The notes beneath the pieces were generated by a model. That model was not told the origin of the DNA and did not search any database. It saw only the letters and a program-made list of their open reading frames with translations. From assembly GCF_003609605.1 (NCBI RefSeq), contig NZ_MCHY01000009.1, positions 94,074 through 158,073 on the forward strand: DNA of 64,000 nt. The letters run 5' to 3'. How positions within the stretch are numbered: the first letter of the stretch is position 1; each line of letters starts with the position of its first letter. Below are positions 57,927 to 64,000 of this stretch, piece by piece. A program made the translations under genes and the position numbers. The DNA comes from Ammoniphilus oxalaticus (GTDB taxonomy: Bacteria; Bacillota; Bacilli; Aneurinibacillales; RAOX-1).

Positions 57927-58820
57927 TTATTGATCATCTTTTTCATCATAAAGTGATTCAATGTCCATGTTAAAAACAGAACGATGATATTCTTTCAGAG
58001 TTTGAAAATAACGATCACTAATAAAACCTTTTCCTCCGCGCACGATTTCACGCACATATTCAATGGGAGGCTCAATATCCCTTTTTTTATCAACAACCAA
58101 AAAGGTAAGGACCCCCGTCGTTTTTTCCCCATTTATTCGGGCTGTTATAAATGCGGGACGATAAGCTTCAGCCTTAACCCCCTCACGATGATACAGGTAG
58201 CGTAAAGCCTCTAACTTTATACGATAGACTTTCCCCTCAACCCAACCAGAGCCCTCTACCATGTCGGCGCGACCTTTTCCATCACGGGAAAGACGAGTGT
58301 AGCGAAATGAGTATCCGCGGGCTATACCGCGTCCAACTACATCTTGAAACAAATGTTCTTTGCCAGCCGCTCGAATTCGTTCATCATCCATACATGAGCC
58401 GTATGCAAAATACAGCCACTCTGATTTCGTCGCTAACTGTCGATGGCATTTCCAGTCCCCATGTTGAATAATTGGATAAGAGTCTTTGTTTGAATTGGGA
58501 TAAACATATACCCACGCTTCTAAGGAACTTCGGTCGCCATGGATCGTCTGACGAATCCGTTCAAAGTGATTTTGTTTTCCCTGACCATGAAATCCTTCTA
58601 ATTGATCAAGCGTTTGTAGTTGTTGCTCGTTAATCAAATAAAGTTCTCCATAAATTCGTCCACGACGGTTTGGGATTAACGCGGGAAATGGACCTACATC
58701 CAATAACGTTCCCTGTGTCCAACACTGCTCTACTATTCTTTGAGCATGATGCAACAGATGATGATTGGGTTCGCCAGTTCGTAATGTTCCATACACAAAT
58801 ACATAATGCTTCTTACTCAT
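57927..58820 (-). CDS. Two-domain gamma-glutamylcyclotransferase (AIG2-like) protein
   Basis: 297 residues with two GGCT folds. The first (about 5-120) has FVYGTLRTGEPNHHLL and YLINEQQLQTLDQLEGF (the usual catalytic Glu position). The second (about 138-270) has LYFAYGSCMDDERI and EGKVYRIKLEALRYLYHREG, where the family Glu is expected. GGCT folds release 5-oxoproline from gamma-glutamyl compounds; here the substrate is unknown. Fusion of two copies in one chain is the notable feature. ATG start behind GGAGG. Confidence 0.82.
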   Translation of the reverse strand: MSKKHYVFVYGTLRTGEPNHHLLHHAQRIVEQCWTQGTLLDVGPFPALIPNRRGRIYGELYLINEQQLQTLDQLEGFHGQGKQNHFERIRQTIHGDRSSLEAWVYVYPNSNKDSYPIIQHGDWKCHRQLATKSEWLYFAYGSCMDDERIRAAGKEHLFQDVVGRGIARGYSFRYTRLSRDGKGRADMVEGSGWVEGKVYRIKLEALRYLYHREGVKAEAYRPAFITARINGEKTTGVLTFLVVDKKRDIEPPIEYVREIVRGGKGFISDRYFQTLKEYHRSVFNMDIESLYDEKDDQ

Positions 58821-58968
58821 TGTAACCTCCTGACTTTACTCGAGTTCATTGTCCATACAATAAACTATGCAAAATAATCATTGTCGAACCTGGAACCTTC
58901 CTTTTCCGCTATAAAGATGGTACATTTAGACTCATTCACTTCGATTACAAACGAGGAGGAGGAGTAAA

Positions 58969-59958
58969 ATGGGAGAACAAATTCGAATTGGCATCATCGG
59001 ATACGGAAATTTAGGAAGAGGCGTGGAATCAGCAATTAAACAAAATGAGGATATGAGTCTGGTTGCCGTGTTTTCAAGAAGGGACCCAGCTAGTGTGGAT
59101 GTGGATGATCCACAAGTAAAAGTGGCCTCAGTTGATGATATTGAACAGTATACGGATGCTATCGATGTCATGATTTTATGCGGCGGTTCCGCTACGGACT
59201 TGCCTGAGCAAGGTCCAACTTACGCAAAACTTTTTAACACAATCGACAGTTTTGATAACCACGGAAAAATCCCGGAGTACTTTGAATCTGTTGATAAATC
59301 TGCAAAACCGAATCAAAAGACGAGTATCATTGCAGTCGGTTGGGACCCAGGGTTGTTTTCGCTCAATCGGTTAATGGGAGAAGCCGTTTTACCGAAAGGA
59401 ACAACGTATACGTTCTGGGGTAAAGGTTTAAGTCAGGGACATTCTGACGCAGTTCGAAGAGTCGCTGGGGTCAAAGGCGGAGTTCAATATACCCTTCCGT
59501 CTGAGGAAGCAATTCAGCGGGTTAGGGATGGCGAGGACCCGGACCTTTCTACCCGAGACCGACATAAAAGAGAATGCTATGTAGTCGCGGAAGCTGGAGC
59601 TGATTTGGCTAAAATCGAACAAGACATAAAGACCATGCCTAATTACTTTGCCGATTACGACACAACCGTTCATTTTATCACAGAGGAACAATTGAAAAAG
59701 GAACATGCCGCAATGCCTCATGGCGGATTTGTGATTCGAAGCGGAAAGACAGGGAAAAGCAACAATAATCAAATCGTCGAATTCTCGCTTAAATTAGGAA
59801 GTAACCCCGAGTTTACCTCCAGTGCGCTTGTCGCCTATGCCCGCGCGGCATATCGCATGAGCCAAGAGGGATTATACGGAGCGAAGACGATTTACGATGT
59901 CGCGCCTGGATACGTATCTCCGAAAACGGCGGCTGAATTACGCAAAGAGCTACTCTAA
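58969..59958 (+). CDS. ddh: meso-Diaminopimelate dehydrogenase
   Basis: 329 residues. NADP-binding IGIIGYGNLGRGVESAI with the VFSRRDP loop, ILCGGSATDLPEQGPTYA, AVGWDPGLFSLNRLM and GKGLSQGHSDAVRRV are the Ddh substrate-site motifs. It makes meso-DAP from tetrahydrodipicolinate in one reductive-amination step, by-passing the dap succinyl or acetyl route. ATG behind GAGGAGGAG. Single gene with its own terminator; limited to a minority of Bacillales. Confidence 0.94.
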   Translation: MGEQIRIGIIGYGNLGRGVESAIKQNEDMSLVAVFSRRDPASVDVDDPQVKVASVDDIEQYTDAIDVMILCGGSATDLPEQGPTYAKLFNTIDSFDNHGKIPEYFESVDKSAKPNQKTSIIAVGWDPGLFSLNRLMGEAVLPKGTTYTFWGKGLSQGHSDAVRRVAGVKGGVQYTLPSEEAIQRVRDGEDPDLSTRDRHKRECYVVAEAGADLAKIEQDIKTMPNYFADYDTTVHFITEEQLKKEHAAMPHGGFVIRSGKTGKSNNNQIVEFSLKLGSNPEFTSSALVAYARAAYRMSQEGLYGAKTIYDVAPGYVSPKTAAELRKELL

Positions 59959-59970
59959 ATACAAGCTATG

Positions 59971-60002
59971 AAAAAGGCTGAACCTTGATTCAGCCTTTTT
60001 TT
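59971..60002. terminator. Bidirectional terminator
   Basis: 12-bp stem AAAAAGGCTGAA / TTCAGCCTTTTT; it overlaps the stop codon of the convergent membrane protein gene. Confidence 0.9.
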
Positions 60003-60483
60003 AATCTGAAGTCAATCGTAAGCTTAATAATCTTTTTAGCATTAGTCCAAAACCGACACCGATAAAAATAAATATAATGGGTAGCCAAATCGGGCCAATC
60101 AGAGCCCCAAAAAGCTTAAATTGTTTTGAATATATAACGCCAATTGTACCGAAATAAGCAGCGAATACGAAGGCCATGTAAGAGTAAGGCTCACCCCCTC
60201 CTCCCGCATCCCGATAAGCATCCCACATTCCAAACAGATAAACACAAGGATAAAACATAAGCCACTGATAATTGGCCTGATCAATCGCTAACTGGATCTC
60301 GCCCAGAAAACTAGAGACAATTGCAGTGTTTAGATTCGAATTTACATTGATACTAAATTCCAACAGAAGCAGGACAACTCCCTTTAAAAATCTTCCATTT
60401 AAAAATTGACCGAATCCAGGAAACGCAATACTCCAAAACAGTGCCTCAACTGGTTTATATTTATACACCCTAACTCGCACCAA
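60001..60483 (-). CDS. Conserved membrane protein, unknown function
   Basis: 160 residues, about four membrane segments. YKYKPVEALFWSIAFPGFGQ and FYPCVYLFGMWDAYRDAGGG are motifs I associate with a conserved spore-former membrane family of no known role. No ribosome binding site precedes TTG 60483 or GTG 60480; these codons overlap the stop of a 63-codon ORF, so translation is probably coupled to it. Confidence 0.72.
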   Translation of the reverse strand: MVRVRVYKYKPVEALFWSIAFPGFGQFLNGRFLKGVVLLLLEFSINVNSNLNTAIVSSFLGEIQLAIDQANYQWLMFYPCVYLFGMWDAYRDAGGGGEPYSYMAFVFAAYFGTIGVIYSKQFKLFGALIGPIWLPIIFIFIGVGFGLMLKRLLSLRLTSD

Positions 60484-60661
60484 CCAGGGCTTTGCATTTG
60501 AACCATCTAGCCCCCTTCCCTACTTGATCCATTCCTTTATTTCGGGAACGAAAAATCCCGACCATAAAACAACACTTCAAGCTTTTATGAGAAAGAAATA
60601 CACGATCGGTTCCCTCCAACACTTGACTGGAGCCATTATAATCAAAGCCCTTATTTCGCAT
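60470..60661 (-). CDS. Short ORF coupled to the downstream membrane protein
   Basis: 63 residues from ATG 60661 with GGAGG 8 bases upstream; basic and cysteine-containing (SHKSLKCCFMVGIFRSRNKG, then GKGARWFKCKALVGAS). Its stop (60470-60472) lies just past the start of the membrane protein gene. No family is recognised. It may encode a protein or serve mainly as a leader for translational coupling. Confidence 0.45.
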   Translation of the reverse strand: MRNKGFDYNGSSQVLEGTDRVFLSHKSLKCCFMVGIFRSRNKGMDQVGKGARWFKCKALVGAS

Positions 60662-60757
60662 CCAAACGACCTCCATTACATTGATGAATGCTTTTATTAT
60701 TTGCATAATTAAATAAGTATATCCCAGCCAGGAAAAGAGTCCAGCCAAATAAACCGC

Positions 60758-60792
60758 AAAAAGCCCTGATCAATAAATGATCAGGGCTTTTT
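60758..60792. terminator. Terminator after the acyl carrier protein gene
   Basis: Perfect 15-bp stem AAAAAGCCCTGATCA / TGATCAGGGCTTTTT, U-runs on both strands. Confidence 0.9.
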
Positions 60793-60859
60793 ATCGTGGC
60801 TGATTCCAATCGTTAAGATCCAGCTTACATCCATTATCTGACTTACAATCAAGCAGGTA

Positions 60860-61096
60860 TTAAGCCACGCGAGCGCTAATTAATTCAACTACTTGGCCTA
60901 CAGTTTTAAGGTTAGCAGCTTCTGCATCTGAGATTTTTAGATCAAACGCGTTTTCAAGTTCAGATACAATGCTTACGATATCTACAGAATCGACTCCTAA
61001 ATCGTCTTTAATCGTTGATTCTGGTTTAATGCTATCCCCTTCGATGGCTAAAAAATCGGCAAATAGATCCTTCACTTTAGACAAAATATCAGACAT
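60860..61096 (-). CDS. acpP: Acyl carrier protein
   Basis: 78 residues from ATG 61096 (GTGGAGG upstream). The phosphopantetheine serine is in DDLGVDSVDIVSIV, where housekeeping ACPs usually read GADSLD. Four-helix ACP layout and length are normal. It stands alone, far from fabD (53.9 kb) and without fabF or rnc, so it may be a second or specialised ACP; the symbol is by similarity only. Confidence 0.8.
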   Translation of the reverse strand: MSDILSKVKDLFADFLAIEGDSIKPESTIKDDLGVDSVDIVSIVSELENAFDLKISDAEAANLKTVGQVVELISARVA

Positions 61097-61654
61097 GTTC
61101 ATTTCCTCCACTTGTTATAGAATAATTTAATATATTTATATATAATAATATATTAAATGAAATAATCAATATATTTTCAATTATTTATTTTTTTATTTTA
61201 CTTCCATCTTATAACTGTTCAGTTCTGCGCTACGTTGACATCTGACATTTGTCCGCTCCATCCATCGCGCTAATAGGCTCCTAACGACACATTACGCTTG
61301 TTGCGGCGCGCTTATCCCCCATTGATCGACACGACGGTGTTGGCGCGTTAGAGATACGCTTATGTTGACCAGTCAACCTACTCGTATACAAGACCATTAG
61401 AACGTCTTCAAACCCGACCGATTCTGCGTGAAAAGGTTCAGCCAAATTTTCACTTAACTACCTTAAATTTTAATGTCTTATCTACCCAAGGTCTAGCTTT
61501 AATTATTGCCATATTCTTCGTCATAACTCGAAAAGCGATAGCTGCTGAGTGTAGAGGTTGCGCTACACGGCCAACCCGAGCCTAAATGTCGCTATTGAGT
61601 CAAGCAGCTGTCGGGCGCAAAGCAACCACTATAAACTAAATTCATTTGCTCATT
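61097..61654. other. Gene-free stretch between acpP and yhfH-like gene
   Basis: The first 100 bases are extremely AT-rich (TATATTATTATATATAAATA-like, likely the acpP promoter). The rest has higher GC and no supported gene. It holds the palindrome GTTGACCAGTCAAC (61364-61377), a hairpin GTGTAG/CTACAC (61549-61568) and a 16-base match to the tRNA-Val gene at about 61228. Confidence 0.5.
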
Positions 61655-61801
61655 TTATAACTCGTATATACGATAAAAGCGTTGGGTATCGCACTCAGGG
61701 CACTCTGTTACGTAACAGTCCGCCTGTTCAATCAACGTGTTTCCACATCTTGAACAACAACGGTCAGGCAAAGCTCTAAAGAACTCGCTCAATTTTAACA
61801 T
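61655..61801 (-). CDS. YhfH-like small zinc-ribbon protein
   Basis: 48 residues, ATG 61801 behind AAAAGGAGTGG. The pattern LSEFFRALPDRCCSRCGNTL followed by EQADCYVTECPECDTQRF gives two CxxC pairs and the EQ..CY motif typical of YhfH proteins, a short family of unknown role in Bacillales. Too short for usual gene finders. Stand-alone. Confidence 0.8.
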   Translation of the reverse strand: MLKLSEFFRALPDRCCSRCGNTLIEQADCYVTECPECDTQRFYRIYEL

Positions 61802-62080
61802 CTTTACGCCACTCCTTTTTGAGATTAAATTTCTATTTGATTTTAGTGTAATATAACAGACTGTTTTAGTAAAATGCTGTTACAGTGAAAAACCACCCCC
61901 TATTCTCCCCTTTTCACTTGAACGCTCTCTCACACGCTGTATCAATACACTTTCTTATTTTTCAGGTTGTTATTTAACAGTAAATAGATGTATAGTCACC
62001 CAACAAATCCCATAAAATGAAAAAATGAAACTTTTCCTTGTTTAATTCGTCTTATATAGTAAGCAGAGGAGGTATTTTAT

Positions 62081-62611
62081 ATGAAAATCTTTTTTAAACC
62101 ACTTATGATTGGCCTACTCGTTATTGCGCTCGGAGTCGGTTGCAGTCCAACACAGGATGAGGATCAACTGCCAGAAGAACCTAACGAACAAATAGACCCG
62201 CAAACAGATGGAGCGCAAGAAGACGGCCAAGTGGAAGCTGACGATGAAACGAGGTCAGAAGAAACAGTAGATGAATCTGAGCCCACGCCTAAAATTACTG
62301 CTGAAAACGAAGCATTTCGAATTTACAAACCAGATTCCGATACAGTGATTGAAAATAGACTCATTATTAAAGGAGAGGCGCGTGTTTTTGAAGGAACTGT
62401 TCAATACTATTTAGAGGACGGTCATAACATTTTAGCGGAGGGTTTCACCCAGGCGTCAGCGGGAGGTCCAGAGTGGGGTGAATTTGAAGTTGATGTCGAG
62501 ATTGAACAAGCAACAAGTCCGAATGGAATGTTGATCTTGTTTGAAGAAAGCGCCAAAGATAGTTCCCAGCTTCATAAGTTAGTTATCCCTGTTAAATTCA
62601 TGATGCCATAA
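62081..62611 (+). CDS. Lipoprotein with a Gmad2 (spore germination immunoglobulin-like) domain
   Basis: 176 residues. Signal peptide with lipobox VGCS, an acidic linker (about 23-75) and a Gmad2 domain: FRIYKPDSDTVIENRLIIKG, then WGEFEVDVEIEQA. Gmad2 occurs in GerM and other envelope lipoproteins. Function beyond envelope attachment is unknown. ATG behind GAGGAGG. Confidence 0.8.
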   Translation: MKIFFKPLMIGLLVIALGVGCSPTQDEDQLPEEPNEQIDPQTDGAQEDGQVEADDETRSEETVDESEPTPKITAENEAFRIYKPDSDTVIENRLIIKGEARVFEGTVQYYLEDGHNILAEGFTQASAGGPEWGEFEVDVEIEQATSPNGMLILFEESAKDSSQLHKLVIPVKFMMP

Positions 62612-62621
62612 CTTCTTACAT

Positions 62622-62648
62622 AAGGAGCTCCGCCTTCGGAGCTCTTTT
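62622..62648 (+). terminator. Terminator of the Gmad2 lipoprotein gene
   Basis: Stem GAGCTCCG / CGGAGCTC followed by TTTT. Confidence 0.8.
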
Positions 62649-62768
62649 ACATTTATTTACGTTTTAAATCCGTTATACTTAGAATAGTAAGGTAGCGCTT
62701 GGAAGGAATTTGTAGTATAGTCATCTGATAAATCATGGTTGTCGTTCAACCGTCAAGGAGCAAATGAA

Positions 62769-62954
62769 ATGAAAAACACTTGCCTTTATGAAACTGAGGT
62801 TTGTCCTAACTGTAATGAACAGAAGTGGGAATGGTTAATTTGGTGCGCCAATTGTGGAAACATTGTTTGTTCTACGTGTGTTCATGATAACCATCACGCG
62901 AACGGGACCCCATTTGATATCCCTGGACGCGGGAAACGCTATTATGCTGAATAA
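62769..62954 (+). CDS. Small zinc-finger protein, unknown function
   Basis: 61 residues from ATG 62769 with AAGGAG upstream (an earlier frame start at 62739 lacks it). Three Cys pairs (CPNCNE, CANCGN, CSTCVHDNHH) make one or two zinc sites with the trailing histidines. No known family. Single gene with a terminator. Confidence 0.7.
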   Translation: MKNTCLYETEVCPNCNEQKWEWLIWCANCGNIVCSTCVHDNHHANGTPFDIPGRGKRYYAE

Positions 62955-63014
62955 TCGATAATAACTGCGCAAGCCCCTCTCCAACCCAAAGTCCTTTAAA
63001 AATCAATGAATCTT

Positions 63015-63046
63015 AAAAGTATGAGGCTCACCCTCATACTTTTTCT
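63015..63046 (+). terminator. Terminator of the small zinc-finger gene
   Basis: 12-bp stem AAAAGTATGAGG / CCTCATACTTTT and T-rich tail. Confidence 0.85.
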
Positions 63047-63106
63047 TTAGAAAACCGAAACGTTCAGGTTCCCTTTGTTATTCAATAAAATTTCAGCTTT
63101 AAATAC

Positions 63107-63135
63107 TTGTCTTTTTAATTCAATCGAGCTATAAT
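63107..63135 (+). promoter_or_regulatory. Promoter of the tRNA cluster
   Basis: TTGTCT (63107-63112), 17 bases, TATAAT (63130-63135), 34 bases before tRNA-Glu. Confidence 0.75.
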
Positions 63136-63169
63136 CTTAATTGTTAGCTTGTGAGTCCTTCGTGATAAT

Positions 63170-63246
63170 GGCCCGTTGGAGAAGTGGCTTAACTCACATG
63201 CCTTTCACGCATGCATTCAGGGGTTCGAATCCCCTACGGGTCACCA
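63170..63246 (+). tRNA. tRNA-Glu (UUC)
   Basis: Cloverleaf with anticodon TTC (CCTTTCACG region), T arm GGGGTTCGAATCCCC and encoded CCA. First of three tandem tRNA genes. Confidence 0.93.
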
Positions 63247-63250
63247 TTAT

Positions 63251-63327
63251 GGACGATTAGCTCAGCTGGTTAGAGCGCTACGTTGACATCGTAGAGGTCG
63301 GCGGTTCGAATCCGTTATCGTCCACCA
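63251..63327 (+). tRNA. tRNA-Val (GAC)
   Basis: Anticodon stem CTACG / CGTAG around loop TTGACAT (anticodon GAC), D arm GCTCAGCTGGTTAGAGC and encoded CCA. Confidence 0.92.
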
Positions 63328-63334
63328 TTATATG

Positions 63335-63410
63335 GCCGGCTTAGCTCAATTGGTAGAGCACCTGACTTGTAATCAGGGGGTTGAGGGTTCAAGTCCTTTA
63401 GCCGGCACCA
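63335..63410 (+). tRNA. tRNA-Thr (UGU)
   Basis: Acceptor GCCGGCT / AGCCGGC, anticodon stem CCTGA / TCAGG around CTTGTAA (anticodon TGT), encoded CCA. Confidence 0.93.
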
Positions 63411-63424
63411 TCTAAATAACCCAC

Positions 63425-63452
63425 AAAGCATTCGTTAGCGAATGCTTTTTTT
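63425..63452 (+). terminator. Terminator of the tRNA cluster
   Basis: 10-bp stem AAAGCATTCG / CGAATGCTTT with a TTAG loop and T-run. Confidence 0.9.
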
Positions 63453-63613
63453 CGTCTTTAAACAAAAAACTCGCCATCCCGAAATCTGCTAGGCGATCGA
63501 CCTCTTTTACCGCTTTTTTCTTCTGCTCTAGGGCAAACGCTCATTCGAATAAACCACTCACTGCATACAAATAGAATAGATGGACTGATATAACGGAAAG
63601 GGAGGGATGAACG

Positions 63614-64000
63614 ATTCCTAAATTTACTGTTGTCATCCCAACTTATAATCGGGAAAAGTATATAAAGAAAGCGATTCGAAGTGTATTAAAACAGACTTAT
63701 AAAGATTTCGAATGTATCGTTGTAGACGATGCTTCCACCGACAATACTCCAAAGATAGTAAAGTCTTTTGGGAATCGAGTCAAGTATGTCCGTCACAAGA
63801 AAAATCTTGGAGGTTCAGCAGCTAGAAATACCGGTATCGCTAAAGCAAAAGGGAAATATATTGCCTTTTTAGATTCTGACGATAAATTTCTCCCCAATAA
63901 ACTTAAAGTTGTTAAAAAGTTTATTAAAAAACACCCCAAAGCAAAGTTCATCTATAGTTGGTATTATCATTCCAACAGCAGAGGGCAAATTACACGCCTG
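63614..64000 (+). CDS. Family 2 glycosyltransferase (partial, AUU start)
   Basis: Cut by the window end after 129 codons. PKFTVVIPTYNREKYIKKAI, VVDDASTDNT and the metal-binding FLDSDDKFLP define a GT-A fold transferase using nucleotide sugars. The frame closes with TGA at 63608 and contains no ATG, GTG or TTG before the conserved strand; ATT 63614 stands 7 bases after GGAGGG and gives the usual start directly before PKFTVVIP. The ATG at 63607 is out of frame and stops after four codons. I infer AUU initiation. Acceptor unknown. Confidence 0.85.
   Translation, partial: MPKFTVVIPTYNREKYIKKAIRSVLKQTYKDFECIVVDDASTDNTPKIVKSFGNRVKYVRHKKNLGGSAARNTGIAKAKGKYIAFLDSDDKFLPNKLKVVKKFIKKHPKAKFIYSWYYHSNSRGQITRL

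Noticed and set aside
60660-60778. 40-codon hydrophobic frame upstream of the 63-codon ORF
   Set aside because: It would have to start with TTG inside the terminator stem and has no ribosome binding site.
61228-61245. 16-base identity (GCGCTACGTTGACATC) to the tRNA-Val gene at 63285
   Set aside because: About one such match is expected by chance in an all-against-all comparison of 64 kb, and the flanks do not extend it into a tRNA-like fold.
61281-61351. CTAACG...CGTTAG imperfect inverted repeat resembling an integron attC site
   Set aside because: The outer boxes do not fit the attC consensus, no integrase or cassette array is present, and the inner arms do not pair well.
61558-61779. Plus-strand 73-codon frame
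   Set aside because: It is the antisense of the yhfH-like gene and has no ribosome binding site.

Overview
This window reads as chromosome of a spore-forming, low-GC Gram-positive bacterium of the order Bacillales. The sporulation and germination cluster (cwlD, salA, gerD, kbaA, pdaB, a SpoIIM-like and a SpoIIP-like protein), the sigW-rsiW-cdaA-cdaR-glmM block, the ecfA1-ecfA2-ecfT-truA-rplM-rpsI tail of the ribosomal superoperon and AGGAGG-type ribosome binding sites all support this. The futalosine menaquinone genes (mqnB, mqnD), a NikR regulator, a meso-diaminopimelate dehydrogenase and a selenocysteine decoding pair (selB plus tRNA-Sec) point away from Bacillus subtilis, towards a Paenibacillaceae- or Aneurinibacillus-like lineage. 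I cannot name the genus.

Layout. 0.3-3.9 kb: a frameshifted NERD-domain gene, mqnB-mqnD and an aldo/keto reductase, all on the minus strand. 4-13.2 kb: short accessory units (a BdbD/BdbC-like disulfide pair, aroD, an NlpC/P60 hydrolase, hemY, a SET-domain protein, nikR, a metallo-hydrolase, a YedK/HMCES protein, DoxX, small membrane proteins). 13.2-24.3 kb: cell-envelope and sporulation block on the minus strand (glmM, cdaR, cdaA, rsiW, sigW behind a visible sigma-W promoter, rocF, spoIIM, kbaA, salA, cwlD), with pdaB and gerD on the plus strand. 24.5-27.2 kb: a MarR-MFS-MBL operon. 27.2-29.4 kb: spoIIP-like gene and a gene-poor stretch with two unlisted tiny ORFs. 29.4-49.2 kb: ribosomal protein superoperon transcribed leftwards from a promoter upstream of rpsJ, containing secY, adk, map, infA, rpoA and the ECF transporter genes. 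49.3-53 kb: selB, tRNA-Sec and a lone MspI-family restriction endonuclease. 53-64 kb: lipoproteins, fabD, sstT, a HEPN-like membrane protein, two-domain GGCT protein, ddh, an isolated acyl carrier protein, two small zinc-ribbon proteins, a tRNA cluster (Glu, Val, Thr) and the start of a family 2 glycosyltransferase cut by the window end.

How the parts fit. Most of the window is housekeeping. CdaA makes c-di-AMP under CdaR control beside GlmM and the envelope-stress sigma factor SigW. CwlD and PdaB make spore-cortex muramic lactam, GerD supports germinant-receptor signalling and KbaA supports sporulation initiation. SelB with tRNA-Sec shows the cell can make selenoproteins, although selA, selD and any target gene lie outside the window.

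The observations I think deserve a second look are: the MspI-like nuclease with an altered active site and no methylase next to tRNA-Sec; repeated use of AUU (and possibly CUG) as start codons; a hairpin that buries the cwlD Shine-Dalgarno sequence; a tandem of tiny ORFs (one apparently exported) before the spoIIP-like gene; a 63-codon ORF apparently coupled to a membrane protein; and a HEPN-like membrane protein with an altered RNxxAH motif. No CRISPR array, insertion sequence, prophage or rRNA gene was seen.
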